Positions 17,353 through 25,463 of a stretch of DNA of 64,000 bases are shown here, piece by piece. Below the pieces are notes generated by a model. That model had not been told where the DNA came from, made no database searches, and was given only the letters and a program-made list of their open reading frames with translations. The DNA lies in contig CAYPYN010000010.1 of assembly GCA_964415295.1 (NCBI GenBank), forward strand, positions 1-64,000, read 5' to 3'. A program made the position numbers and the translations under genes. Position 1 is the first letter of the stretch. Each line of letters begins with the position of its first letter. Source of the stretch: SB21 sp964415295. Lineage in GTDB: Bacteria > CLD3 > SB21.

Positions 17353-18738
17353 TCAGAGCAGGCCGTATTTTTCAAGCTTGTAATAAAAGGCGCTGGTTTT
17401 AACGCCCAGGCTGCGGGCCGCTTCGGTTCTTCCCCCGCCCGCCTTTTGAAGAGCTTTTTCTATCATCGTCTTTTCGATTCTTTCAAGCAGAGCATCCAGC
17501 CCTTGGGCTTCGGCATCCTCCAGATTGATCGGTAATTCCTGTCTGACCGGATACAGCATGGTAAAATCCTTTTCAGTCAGCGATTGATGATCGGCCAGAG
17601 CCACCGCCCTTTCGATGATGTTTTCTAACTCCCTGACGTTGCCCGGCCAATGATATTGTTGCAGGAGGCGGTAAACGGCCGGATCAATCTGGATTTTTTT
17701 ACCCAAATCTTTTTCTATCTTATGAATAAAAAAATCCGCCAGCATGGGGATATCTTCTTTTCGCTCTCTCAATGGAGGTAATAGAATTGGAATTACATGC
17801 AAACGGTAATACAGGTCCTCCCTGAAATTTCCTTTTCTGACTTCATCCATCAGATTCCGGTTCGTGGCGGCAATGATGCGTGTATCTACTCGGAGGGTAA
17901 CCTCGCCCCCCACTCTTTCAAACTCCTGTTCCTGGATGACTCGTAGAAGTTTGACCTGTACATTAGGCGAGATATCCCCGATCTCATCAAGGAACAACGT
18001 GCCGGTGTCAGCCAATTCAAAACGGCCCTTTTTAGTTTTGATCGCACCGGTGAATGAACCCTTCTCGTGTCCGAATAATTCACTTTCAAGCAAAGTTTCC
18101 GTCAATGCGGCACAGTTAACTTTTATGAATGGCTTGTCCTTTCTTGTACTGCTATAGTGTATCGCCCGTGCAATAAGTTCTTTTCCCGTTCCGCTTTCTC
18201 CAAATATCACGACGGAACTATTGGTTTCGGAACTCTTCCTGACCAAAGCATAAATGTCTTTCATTTTTGCAGAAGAGCCGATGATCTCACCGAAATTGTA
18301 CTTATCTCTGATCTCTTCTCGCAGATACTGATTTTCTTCGTCCGTCTTGGCAAATTGGAGGCGTTCTTGATAGATCTTTAGTATTTTTTCGGTTTTTAGC
18401 AGGAGTTCATCGGGCGAAAACGGCTTGGTGACAAAATCGGCCGCACCCAGTTTCATGGCCTCAACGGCCACGTCAACGGTTCCAAAAGCAGTGATCATGA
18501 CGATCTCCGTATCCGGCGACAATTCTCTAACGGCCTTCATAACGGCGATCCCATCCATAGGGCTCATTTTGTAGTCGGTGATGAGAAGATCAAACGGCTG
18601 CCGCTTGATCAATGCGACGCCCTCCGCACCGTTCGGAACAGATTCGACATCGTATCGGGATTTGAGCACCTCCACAATGCCATCGCGCATCGTGGCATTG
18701 TCCTCGACAACCAGGATCTTGTATTTGGAATGAGACAT
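17353..18738 (-). CDS. NtrC-family response regulator with a GSFTGA loop
   Basis: The 461-residue protein has a receiver domain (VVEDN, phospho-acceptor Asp55 in LLITDYKMSP), an AAA+ domain with GESGTGKE and GNVRELENIIERAV, and a C-terminal Fis-type helix-turn-helix (EAARSLGVKTSAFYYKLEKYGLL). The sigma-54 loop reads GSFTGA instead of GAFTGA, a tolerated but less common variant. No histidine kinase is adjacent. It lies 7 bases after the DUF4835 gene, so it may share control with T9SS-related functions; that is inference. Confidence 0.9.
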   Translation of the reverse strand: MSHSKYKILVVEDNATMRDGIVEVLKSRYDVESVPNGAEGVALIKRQPFDLLITDYKMSPMDGIAVMKAVRELSPDTEIVMITAFGTVDVAVEAMKLGAADFVTKPFSPDELLLKTEKILKIYQERLQFAKTDEENQYLREEIRDKYNFGEIIGSSAKMKDIYALVRKSSETNSSVVIFGESGTGKELIARAIHYSSTRKDKPFIKVNCAALTETLLESELFGHEKGSFTGAIKTKKGRFELADTGTLFLDEIGDISPNVQVKLLRVIQEQEFERVGGEVTLRVDTRIIAATNRNLMDEVRKGNFREDLYYRLHVIPILLPPLRERKEDIPMLADFFIHKIEKDLGKKIQIDPAVYRLLQQYHWPGNVRELENIIERAVALADHQSLTEKDFTMLYPVRQELPINLEDAEAQGLDALLERIEKTMIEKALQKAGGGRTEAARSLGVKTSAFYYKLEKYGLL

Positions 18739-18745
18739 GGAAGGA

Positions 18746-19612
18746 TTACAATTTACCGAGTCTGTATTTCAGATAGGTCTCTTTATTCTTGGGATCCAGT
18801 TCGATCATTCTGTCGAAAACAGCCTTGTCGTCGGACTTTTCAAAAATACGGCAGATGTCGTTATAATGAGTCTGAATGAACCTTTCGGTATGATACGCCG
18901 TTTCTGTCTTGTTGATCATACGTTCGAAAAGCTCCACCGCTTTCCCGACATTTTTCCTCGCGGCTACGATATCGCCTTCCTCATAGTTAAAAAGGCCCTC
19001 GTAAAAATAGTCTTTCATGATGCGGTAGTCCTGGTAACGCGGGTCAAGGAACTGTTCGGCTTTGACCAGACGATCATCCCAGCCTTTGGCGTTATAAGGA
19101 ATCAGTGCTTTTGATTGGAGAGCAATGCTTTTTGCCTTCTGAAAGAATGTAGTGCCCAGAAACTTACCTAAAGTATCCATCTCGTCGCCCAGCATGACAT
19201 ACACATAAAAATTGACGATACTTAGTAATGGATCGACAATATTCTCGTCGTGATAAAACGTGTAACCTTTCTTCAATACAAAAATACAGCCGTTATCGCG
19301 GAACTGAAGCTCCTTGGAGTTGGAGAAGTAAATGGTAGCCGAAACCGTTTTGTTACCGCCTTCGTCGCTGACTTTTTCGAGAAAGAACTGAATTTCAAGA
19401 TTCAGAGGTGTCTGATCGTCGGTTTTTGCCCAGTTATAATCATTAACATAACTGGTCATTTTTTGTTCAAATCCCTCGAACAGGTCCAGATTTCTGCCCT
19501 GCAGTTTATCGTGAATGACCTTTACATTGGCAATTACTTTCTGTCCGAATGCCTGGCCGGTCGCACTGCCAATCAATAGAAACACACAACCTGTTATTAC
19601 AAGTTTCTTCAT
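18746..19612 (-). CDS. DUF4835-family exported protein (PorD-like)
   Basis: The 288-residue protein has a signal peptide (cleavage near FGQ) and the features of DUF4835: an early KVIHDKLQGRNLDLFEGFEQKM segment, VNDYNW, a central NFYVYVMLGDEMDTLG motif and an all-helical C-terminal third. In Bacteroidetes this family includes PorD, a protein connected with the type IX secretion system. Its presence fits the C25 protease/PorV pair at 52485-58696. It lies 6 bases after the SDR gene and 7 bases before the NtrC-type regulator. Confidence 0.8.
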   Translation of the reverse strand: MKKLVITGCVFLLIGSATGQAFGQKVIANVKVIHDKLQGRNLDLFEGFEQKMTSYVNDYNWAKTDDQTPLNLEIQFFLEKVSDEGGNKTVSATIYFSNSKELQFRDNGCIFVLKKGYTFYHDENIVDPLLSIVNFYVYVMLGDEMDTLGKFLGTTFFQKAKSIALQSKALIPYNAKGWDDRLVKAEQFLDPRYQDYRIMKDYFYEGLFNYEEGDIVAARKNVGKAVELFERMINKTETAYHTERFIQTHYNDICRIFEKSDDKAVFDRMIELDPKNKETYLKYRLGKL

Positions 19613-19618
19613 AGTCTT

Positions 19619-20422
19619 TTATGCATCTTTGGTCACGTCGATCATTTCGTAAGTGCCTTTGCCGATCCAGCCGCCGCCATCCACCGTAATGATATCTCCC
19701 GTGATGTATTGTGAATATTCGGACAAGAGGAAAAGTAAACAATTGGAAACATCTTCCGGGCGTCCAAAGCGCCGCATAGGTATGCGGCGGCTCATTCGCT
19801 CTCTTTGACCCTCGTCACCCCAAAGATTCTTATCGGTACCTTCAGTGCGGATGGCGCCGGGCGCAATGGCATTGACACGAATACCGTATTTCGCCCACTC
19901 CGCAGCAAGCGTCCGGGTCAAGGCAACAACACCGGCTTTGGCGCTGGCAGAATGTATAACACCGGGTTCCGAGGCCCAGGCATACGTTGCAACAATATTA
20001 ATGATAGAGCCTCCGCCATTATGGATCATCGTTTTACCAACAATACTTGAACAGTAGAAAGTCCCATTGAGTACAATGTTGATGACCGAGTTCCACCCAT
20101 TAATGGATAATTTTTCCGCCGCGCATATGAAATTTCCAGCGGCATTATTGATGAGAACGTCTATCTTACCATGTTTAGAGATCAGACTATCGGTCATCGT
20201 TTGCACCTGCTCGGGTATACGCACATCGCAGGCAATTGCAGTGATTCTGTCTCCGGCAGGATCGATCGCCTTTGCGGCTTCGTCCAGAACGTCCTTGCGC
20301 CGTCCGGAAATAGCAACGCGCGCACCCCTCGCAACGCAGGCTTCGGCCATGGAGCGACCCAAACCAGTACCTCCGCCTGTGATGAGCACAATACGATCTT
20401 TAAGAAACTTGTCGTCAAACAT
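19619..20422 (-). CDS. Short-chain dehydrogenase, 2,4-dienoyl-CoA reductase-like
   Basis: The 267-residue NAD(P)H-dependent enzyme has the Rossmann motif TGGGTGLGRSMAEA and NNAAGNFICAAEKLS. Where classical SDRs have YxxxK, it has HSASAKAGVVALTRTLAAEW, the form I associate with 2,4-dienoyl-CoA reductases of unsaturated fatty-acid oxidation. An enoyl-CoA hydratase gene is two genes upstream and a methylmalonyl-CoA mutase elsewhere in the window, in line with acyl-CoA catabolism. A FabG-like role cannot be ruled out. It is 5 bases after the zinc-ribbon coiled-coil gene. Confidence 0.8.
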   Translation of the reverse strand: MFDDKFLKDRIVLITGGGTGLGRSMAEACVARGARVAISGRRKDVLDEAAKAIDPAGDRITAIACDVRIPEQVQTMTDSLISKHGKIDVLINNAAGNFICAAEKLSINGWNSVINIVLNGTFYCSSIVGKTMIHNGGGSIINIVATYAWASEPGVIHSASAKAGVVALTRTLAAEWAKYGIRVNAIAPGAIRTEGTDKNLWGDEGQRERMSRRIPMRRFGRPEDVSNCLLFLLSEYSQYITGDIITVDGGGWIGKGTYEMIDVTKDA

Positions 20423-20427
20423 ACCGA

Positions 20428-21180
20428 TCAGGAACTTACTTTGGATAAATTTTCATTTTCCAACGCGCCGACCTCGCTGTCATCCAGATAAATGATACGT
20501 CCGCAATATTCACAGGTTCGTATCATATCCTTTTTCTTGAGCTCGATGATGATCTGAGGCGGGATTTGGTTAAAACAACCGCCGCAGGAAGATTTTACAA
20601 TGGGCGCAACGGCTATGCCATTTTTTGCTTTACGAATACGCTCGTATTTACTCGCTACATCCTTGCGGATCTTTGCGAAAGTTTCATTACGATGCGACTT
20701 CAATTCATCCTCTTCTTTTGAAGTTTCACCGATACGGACGTTCAATTCGTTCACCCGTTCTTTATGATCGTTTTCCAAAACCGTCAGTTTCTCCACTTTC
20801 GGCTTCAAGCCTTCTTCCATTTCCATCACCTTGGCATCAATTTCAATGATCCGGAGCTTGATCCGATTGATCTCCTGTTCACAGAATTCAATCTGCGACG
20901 ACGTCGCTTCATATTCTTTATTTGATGTAGCTTTGTAAAGCTGATCCTGGAATTTGACCAATTTTTCCTTGTTGAGTGCCTGCTCGTTGGTTATGTCCGT
21001 CTTCTCTTTTTGAAAAGACTCAATGGAGTTGCGGTCTGTCTGGATTTCCTCCTCCAATTCCTGAAGTTCCGCTTTCAGGATTTCCACCTGCTTTGGGAGA
21101 TCGCCTCTCAGCATTTCTATCTCTGCGAGCTTATTATCAATGCCCTGCAGTGTCACTAGATTTTGTATCGTCGCCTGCAA
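20428..21180 (-). CDS. C4-type zinc-ribbon coiled-coil protein (DUF164)
   Basis: The 250-residue protein has a long coiled coil over about residues 5-190 and a C-terminal zinc ribbon with SSCGGCFNQIPPQ and RTCEYCGRIIY. This is the layout of the COG1579/DUF164 family, found widely and with members implicated in flagellar or secretion chaperoning (CdsZ, FlgZ-like). The start codon is TTG, supported by AGGAGG 7 bases before it. A terminator sits only about 30 bases upstream (21212-21242), so the promoter must overlap that hairpin or the gene depends on read-through. Confidence 0.85.
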   Translation of the reverse strand: MQATIQNLVTLQGIDNKLAEIEMLRGDLPKQVEILKAELQELEEEIQTDRNSIESFQKEKTDITNEQALNKEKLVKFQDQLYKATSNKEYEATSSQIEFCEQEINRIKLRIIEIDAKVMEMEEGLKPKVEKLTVLENDHKERVNELNVRIGETSKEEDELKSHRNETFAKIRKDVASKYERIRKAKNGIAVAPIVKSSCGGCFNQIPPQIIIELKKKDMIRTCEYCGRIIYLDDSEVGALENENLSKVSS

Positions 21181-21211
21181 TGTCTTGCCTCCTAAGAAAT
21201 AAATTAAAAAA

Positions 21212-21242
21212 AATGCACTAAACGTATTCCATTTAGTGCATT
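21212..21242 (-). terminator. Intrinsic terminator after the enoyl-CoA hydratase gene
   Basis: An 11-base inverted repeat (AATGCACTAAA and TTTAGTGCATT on the plus strand, 9-base loop) is followed on the minus strand by eight T. It lies about 100 bases past the hydratase stop and 32 bases before the next gene on the same strand. Confidence 0.8.
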
Positions 21243-21248
21243 ATGATT

Positions 21249-21335
21249 TCACACATCGCGGCCCTCTTCTGTCCAAGAGCCTTTCGCCGCTTTAATTCTT
21301 TGTCTCATCTTGTGATCCATACTTGGAACGAGCAT
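21249..21335 (-). CDS. Candidate 28-residue ORF between the hydratase stop and its terminator
   Basis: A short frame starts 11 bases after the hydratase stop, reads MLVPSMDHKM then RQRIKAAKGSWTEEGRDV, and ends 7 bases before the terminator stem. GGGAG lies only 3 bases before the ATG, closer than usual. The composition (basic, helical, no low complexity) is protein-like and the ORF neatly fills the space between stop and terminator. It could equally be 3' untranslated sequence. No family recognised. Confidence 0.3.
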   Translation of the reverse strand: MLVPSMDHKMRQRIKAAKGSWTEEGRDV

Positions 21336-21345
21336 GACTCCCGAT

Positions 21346-22143
21346 TTATTTACCATTGAATTTCGGCGTTCTTTTTTCCACAAAAGCCATAAGGCCTTCT
21401 TTGGCATCGCCGCTCTTGAAAAGAAGGGATTGAAGTTCCCGCTCCAGCGCCAATCCCTGCTCAAGCCCAACTTCCAGCCCCGTTTGGACGGAACGCTTGA
21501 TGTGTCCGACGGCCATGGCGGCTTTATTCGGCGTGGTAAACTGCTTACAGTAAGCCATGACTTGTTCCATAAACTGGGAACCGTTGCCTTCATAAATATA
21601 ATTGACCAATCCCATATCGAGGGCCTCTTCGTAGGAGAACTTGCGTCCCGTAGCCATGAGTTCGATCGCCTTGCTGCGACCAACCGCTCTTCCAAACCGC
21701 TGCGTTCCGCCTGTCCCGGGCAGAACTCCCAAGGCGACTTCCGGCAGTCCTATCGTGCCGCCGTCTTTTCGGGCGATTCGGATATCAGCCGCCATAGCAA
21801 TCTCCAATCCTCCGCCTACACAATGTCCGTTTAGTGCAGCAATAACCAGTTTGGGCGTATGTTCCAGGCGCAATAACGTTTCGTTGGCGTGCAGACAGAA
21901 ATAATATTTCCACACGGGATCGGCTTTACTGAGCATATCGATGTTGGCGCCGGCACAGAAGAATTTTTCGCCAAGTCCTGTAAGGAGTATCACATTCACG
22001 TTTTCGTCAAACCGAGCTTTAAGGACGGCTTCATCCAGCTGACGCATCATTTCATGGGTATAGGTATTGGCCGGCGGATCGGACAGGGTCAGGATGGCAA
22101 TACGATCTTTGACTTCATATTGGACTAGAACTTTGTCGGACAT
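21346..22143 (-). CDS. Enoyl-CoA hydratase/isomerase family protein
   Basis: The 265-residue crotonase-fold protein has the oxyanion-hole segments FCAGANIDML and ALNGHCVGGGLEIAMAADIRIA, and LPEVALGVLPGTGGTQRFGRAVG, whose two glutamates correspond to catalytic positions of hydratases (Glu in LEIA and in PEV). It probably hydrates enoyl-CoA in fatty-acid oxidation, together with the dienoyl-CoA reductase-like SDR downstream. Substrate length cannot be told. It ends about 100 bases before a terminator. Confidence 0.88.
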   Translation of the reverse strand: MSDKVLVQYEVKDRIAILTLSDPPANTYTHEMMRQLDEAVLKARFDENVNVILLTGLGEKFFCAGANIDMLSKADPVWKYYFCLHANETLLRLEHTPKLVIAALNGHCVGGGLEIAMAADIRIARKDGGTIGLPEVALGVLPGTGGTQRFGRAVGRSKAIELMATGRKFSYEEALDMGLVNYIYEGNGSQFMEQVMAYCKQFTTPNKAAMAVGHIKRSVQTGLEVGLEQGLALERELQSLLFKSGDAKEGLMAFVEKRTPKFNGK

Positions 22144-22181
22144 GTTTCAACTCCTCTTGGTTTTTGATATGATGGATTCAA

Positions 22182-22745
22182 CTAAAGAATTTGCGTGCCG
22201 GTCTTGAGTAAGGTCAGGAACTCATGGCGCGTGCGGATGTCGTCCTTGAATACACCGCGCATACAACTGGTGGTGGTCAGGCTTTTCTGTTTTTCCACTC
22301 CCCGCATCATCATGCACAAATGCTGAGCCTCAATAATGACGCCAACTCCCTGCGGGTTCAAGGCCTCATGGATCGCATCGGCGATCTGCATGGTCAGGCG
22401 TTCTTGAACCTGCAGCCTGCGACTGAACATATCCACAACGCGCGGTAATTTACTCAACCCTATGATCTTGCCGTTGGGAATGTAGGCAATGTGGCACTTA
22501 CCGAAAAAAGGGAGCATATGATGCTCGCAAAGACTGTAAAGCTCGATATCCTTTACCAGAACCATCTCATTAATGTCTTCTTCAAAAACGGCGGAATTGA
22601 TGATTTCCTGGGGGTTCATTTTGTAGCCGCCCATCAGAAACTCGTAACTTTTCTCAACGCGTGCCGGTGTCTCCGAAAGCCCCTCACGGTTGGGATCCTC
22701 ACCGTAATTTTTCAGCAGATTTCTGATCAGTTCTTTAGTTTCCAT
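22182..22745 (-). CDS. folE: GTP cyclohydrolase I (type IA)
   Basis: FolE converts GTP to dihydroneopterin triphosphate, the first step to folate, and in many bacteria also feeds deazapurine (queuosine) synthesis. The 187-residue protein has GEDPNREGLSETPARV, the zinc ligands Cys73 and His76 in SLCEHHMLPF and Cys144 in AQHLCMMMRGV, and the RLQVQERLTMQIA segment. The start fits the family length. No ribosome binding site separates the ATG from a terminator-like hairpin 8-18 bases upstream, an unusual arrangement described under the leader. A second, unrelated GTP cyclohydrolase (FolE2) is encoded at 40920. Confidence 0.95.
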   Translation of the reverse strand: METKELIRNLLKNYGEDPNREGLSETPARVEKSYEFLMGGYKMNPQEIINSAVFEEDINEMVLVKDIELYSLCEHHMLPFFGKCHIAYIPNGKIIGLSKLPRVVDMFSRRLQVQERLTMQIADAIHEALNPQGVGVIIEAQHLCMMMRGVEKQKSLTTTSCMRGVFKDDIRTRHEFLTLLKTGTQIL

Positions 22746-22919
22746 ATTACCAAAAAAAAGAACCCTGAATTGGTTTACAATTCAGGGCTTGTCTTAGATC
22801 GTTCGTTCAAAAAAATTTATGAAGTGATTCGCGTACTTAATAATAAATCTCAATTCAAGAAAATAAGGATAATTCATTGAATGGTTCGAAAGTTTGTATT
22901 CTCAAATAACAAATTGCAT
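22746..22919 (-). promoter_or_regulatory. folE leader with possible attenuator
   Basis: About 170 bases of non-coding leader run from a predicted start near 22919 to the folE ATG at 22745. The far end holds a terminator (22763-22787). The leader also contains a second copy of the terminator's left arm: minus-strand CTTGAATTG at 22851-22859 can pair over 9 bases with the right arm (CAATTCAGG), which would break the terminator. This is the geometry of an antiterminator/terminator switch. The sequence does not resemble the THF or preQ1 riboswitches I know. It may instead just be the 3' end of the upstream C39-like gene. Confidence 0.4.
22763..22787 (-). terminator. Terminator hairpin just before folE
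   Basis: A perfect 10-base stem (CCCTGAATTG, loop TAAAC on the minus strand, CAATTCAGGG) is followed by TTC and eight T. It ends 8 bases before the folE ATG. It is 195 bases past the stop of the C39-like gene, far for a simple gene terminator. Confidence 0.85.
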
Positions 22920-22925
22920 CGGCAA

Positions 22926-22955
22926 GATATAGAAACACCCCCACTTATGCAACAA
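22926..22955 (-). promoter_or_regulatory. Possible promoter of the folE leader
   Basis: On the minus strand TTGTTG, an 18-base spacer and TATATC form a plausible sigma-70 promoter just past the stop of the C39-like gene. Transcription would start near 22919 and run through the leader into folE. Confidence 0.45.
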
Positions 22956-22982
22956 AAATTTTGATAATATTATCCGTCAAAA

Positions 22983-23762
22983 TTAAGGTTTCGAGTTCCC
23001 GCGTTTTGAGCGAATCACCAGTGCGTCCCCGCCTTCGCGGTCCATAGAAGTCTTAAAGACGTCCAGAGTATATGAATAATCCTTGCCACGTTTGGTTCCA
23101 ACATCGTTGGTGATAATACGGTCTTCCGTATATCCGATCACCGTTACCATATGGTATTCGGGACCCGGCTGTTTATAAAAAGGATTCTTGAGCAATCTTC
23201 CGTAGGTCGGTGCGATAACCGGAAAACCGGAAGCCACTTGCTCTTTGATATCATACAGGCTTGCTTTGCGTATGATCTGAATCTCGTCGGATGTATAACC
23301 GAAGAAACTCATCATCAGGATTTTGATGCTGTCCGCATGAATATCTTTGTGAACCCCGAAATGTGTCTCCTGCCAGGTTATCATATCCTTCAAAGTCTTG
23401 TCAACAAGGTTCAGATCCACCTCTTTAATATTCTTGTCATAGTAAACCGCCTGAAGAAGCGCCGCTTCTTCACAACTGGCATGGTGTATCTTCCAGTTGT
23501 CATCGTTCGTCATGGGCGCCTGACAGAAGAAAGGAACCTGCAAATAGGCCCTTTCTGGTATCACCGGTTTCAGTGTGGAAGTCTGAATGGCATCCAGGGC
23601 GGCCTTGACAACCACATCTTTGGAGGTGATCTTTTGAAGCGTTTCGGCGTTCTCTTTTTCCATTTGGTTACGGTAGTAGAACGCTTCCAGTCTGGGGAAA
23701 ACGAAATAGCCGGCTATGACCATCAATACGGCCATTGCACCAGTCAAAATTAGTTTTTTCAT
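22983..23762 (-). CDS. C39-like cysteine peptidase family protein, membrane-anchored
   Basis: The 259-residue protein has an N-terminal membrane anchor or uncleaved signal (residues 4-23) and a papain-like C39_2 domain. The likely catalytic cysteine is Cys97 in HHASCEEAALLQ, preceded by the oxyanion glutamine of CQAPMTNDD, the histidine is His204 in EYHMVTVIGY, and the aspartate follows in TNDVGTKRG. Members are putative extracytoplasmic peptidases with unknown substrates. No ABC exporter or peptide substrate is nearby, so it is unlikely to process bacteriocins. Its promoter lies in the 3' end of the NAD(P)HX repair gene. Confidence 0.8.
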   Translation of the reverse strand: MKKLILTGAMAVLMVIAGYFVFPRLEAFYYRNQMEKENAETLQKITSKDVVVKAALDAIQTSTLKPVIPERAYLQVPFFCQAPMTNDDNWKIHHASCEEAALLQAVYYDKNIKEVDLNLVDKTLKDMITWQETHFGVHKDIHADSIKILMMSFFGYTSDEIQIIRKASLYDIKEQVASGFPVIAPTYGRLLKNPFYKQPGPEYHMVTVIGYTEDRIITNDVGTKRGKDYSYTLDVFKTSMDREGGDALVIRSKRGNSKP

Positions 23763-23789
23763 CAGGCCTGCTTTATTACGTATTTCACC

Positions 23790-23817
23790 AATATATGAAC
23801 TATGCCGGATAATGCAA
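23790..23817 (-). promoter_or_regulatory. Promoter of the C39-like gene
   Basis: On the minus strand TTGCAT, a 16-base spacer and TATATT overlap the last codons of the upstream NAD(P)HX repair gene. The start would be near 23783, about 20 bases before the ATG. Confidence 0.5.
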
Positions 23818-25359
23818 GTTCATAATTTGTTTGAGAGCTTCAGGAATATGTTCAATAATATCCGAGGCGATCAAACCCATTTCTGTCTTTGATAAGCTCA
23901 CCATGTCGCCGGCCATACCGTGTATGTACGCGCCCGCATATGCGGCCTCTTCAACGGCAAGACCTTGTGCCATCAGACCGACAATGGCTCCGGTAAGAAC
24001 ATCTCCGCTTCCCGCCGTTGCCATGCCCGGATTGCCTTTGTTGCAGACATAAACGTGGCCTGAGCTTCCTGAAATAAGCGTAGGTGAGCCTTTAAACAGG
24101 ATACACTTTTTGATCTTCTTCGACATGGATCGCACTTGACTCACCCGATCGGTCAGTATCTTATCTTTGAGAACCTGACTGAATGCGGCGAATTCACCTA
24201 AATGCGGAGTTAACACGAGATCCGATGTCGCCGCAGCAATCATTTCAAATTCGCCCGCCAAAGCAATGATCGCATCGGCATCAATGACGGCAGGGCGGTT
24301 CAGATTCTTGCACAGGCTCTTGACCAATTCAATGGTCTCATGGTTCTGAGAAAGCCCTGGACCAAGGGCTACTACATCGGCCCACTGTATATATTCCGAA
24401 AGCCTTTCAAAATTCTTGTAGGCCAATGTCCCTTCCGGAGTTTCCTCCATGTGAAGCGTCATCGCTTCAGGCAGAGAATTCTCCAACACGTGGGCCACTC
24501 CTGCGGGCATGGCTACCTTCACCAATCCAGCCCCGATCCGCAGTGCGGATTTACCGGTCAACCATGCGGCACCGCTCATTCCCCGGGAACCCGCAACAAC
24601 CAGCACTTTTCCGAATTCGTATTTGTACGCATCATGCCTGCGCGGTTTCAACAGGCGTTTTATGTCCGCTCTTTCAACAAGTGTACACGATCCGCCTTCG
24701 GTAAGTAGCTTCGGAAAGCCAAGATCGGCGATGTGCAATTGACCGGCATACTGGCGCCCCTTACCAAAAAGCAGTCCGGTTTTTGGCAGTCCCATAGTCA
24801 CGGTACTATTGGCGCACACGGCCGCATTCTCATATTCTCCCGTTTCTCCATTCAAACCGGACGGAATATCGATGGCCACAATATAACTTCCATGCGATTG
24901 CCGCCATTCGTTGATCTTACAGACGAGCATGAGCATGTCATCTTCAAGCGCGCCGCGGGAACCCGTTCCCAGAAGCGCATCCACGATCACGTCCGGAGCA
25001 TCCTTATCAAATTCCGTTTGTCGGCTGACAAAAACAGGATCGATTCCAGCCGCGATCATCTTATTGAAATGGATACGCGCATCCATCTTAATATCCTGAA
25101 GATTGCCAGTTACGAATACTTCAGGCTGAGCGCCGTGTTCTCTAAGGCAACGGGCCACGACAAAGCCATCACCGCCGTTGTTGCCCCTTCCGCAGAAAAC
25201 ATAGATTACTTTATCCTTCAGATTGGATAGAGATTCTCGCAGATGACGGAAGACCTCCTGACCGGCGCGTTCCATCAAAAGCTCACCCGGTATCTTGTGG
25301 TCCTGTATCGTCCTCCGATCGATCTCCTGCATCTCCGTCGGAGTTACAATTCTTTTCAT
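23800..25359 (-). CDS. nnr: Bifunctional NAD(P)HX epimerase and ADP-dependent dehydratase
   Basis: This 519-residue protein repairs hydrated NADH/NADPH. The N-terminal half (to about residue 215) is the YjeF_N epimerase, with FCGRGNNGGDGFVVARCL and DALLGTG followed by AIDIPSGLNGETG. The C-terminal half is the ribokinase-like dehydratase with VVAGSRGMSGAAWLTGKSAL, LGPGLSQN, LTPHLGEFA and the catalytic ATAGSGDVLTGAIVGL. Fusion of both in one chain is the usual bacterial arrangement. It lies downstream of tRNA-Pro on the same strand. Confidence 0.94.
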   Translation of the reverse strand: MKRIVTPTEMQEIDRRTIQDHKIPGELLMERAGQEVFRHLRESLSNLKDKVIYVFCGRGNNGGDGFVVARCLREHGAQPEVFVTGNLQDIKMDARIHFNKMIAAGIDPVFVSRQTEFDKDAPDVIVDALLGTGSRGALEDDMLMLVCKINEWRQSHGSYIVAIDIPSGLNGETGEYENAAVCANSTVTMGLPKTGLLFGKGRQYAGQLHIADLGFPKLLTEGGSCTLVERADIKRLLKPRRHDAYKYEFGKVLVVAGSRGMSGAAWLTGKSALRIGAGLVKVAMPAGVAHVLENSLPEAMTLHMEETPEGTLAYKNFERLSEYIQWADVVALGPGLSQNHETIELVKSLCKNLNRPAVIDADAIIALAGEFEMIAAATSDLVLTPHLGEFAAFSQVLKDKILTDRVSQVRSMSKKIKKCILFKGSPTLISGSSGHVYVCNKGNPGMATAGSGDVLTGAIVGLMAQGLAVEEAAYAGAYIHGMAGDMVSLSKTEMGLIASDIIEHIPEALKQIMNLHYPA

Positions 25360-25463
25360 GACAATGATCGTTTTAATTGCCTAATAGCGGAGGCTGGCAA
25401 ACCTCTTCGAATGTTTGGAATGTAATAAATCGGGGATCAAAATGGAAGAAAAGAAGGAATTTG

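Noticed and set aside
22750..22920. folE leader as a known THF or preQ1 riboswitch
   Set aside because: The conserved core bases and helices I remember for these classes are not visible; only the terminator and the duplicate arm are.
23800..25359. Two separate genes nnrE and nnrD
   Set aside because: One continuous frame covers both domains without any stop or start between them, as in the usual fused form.
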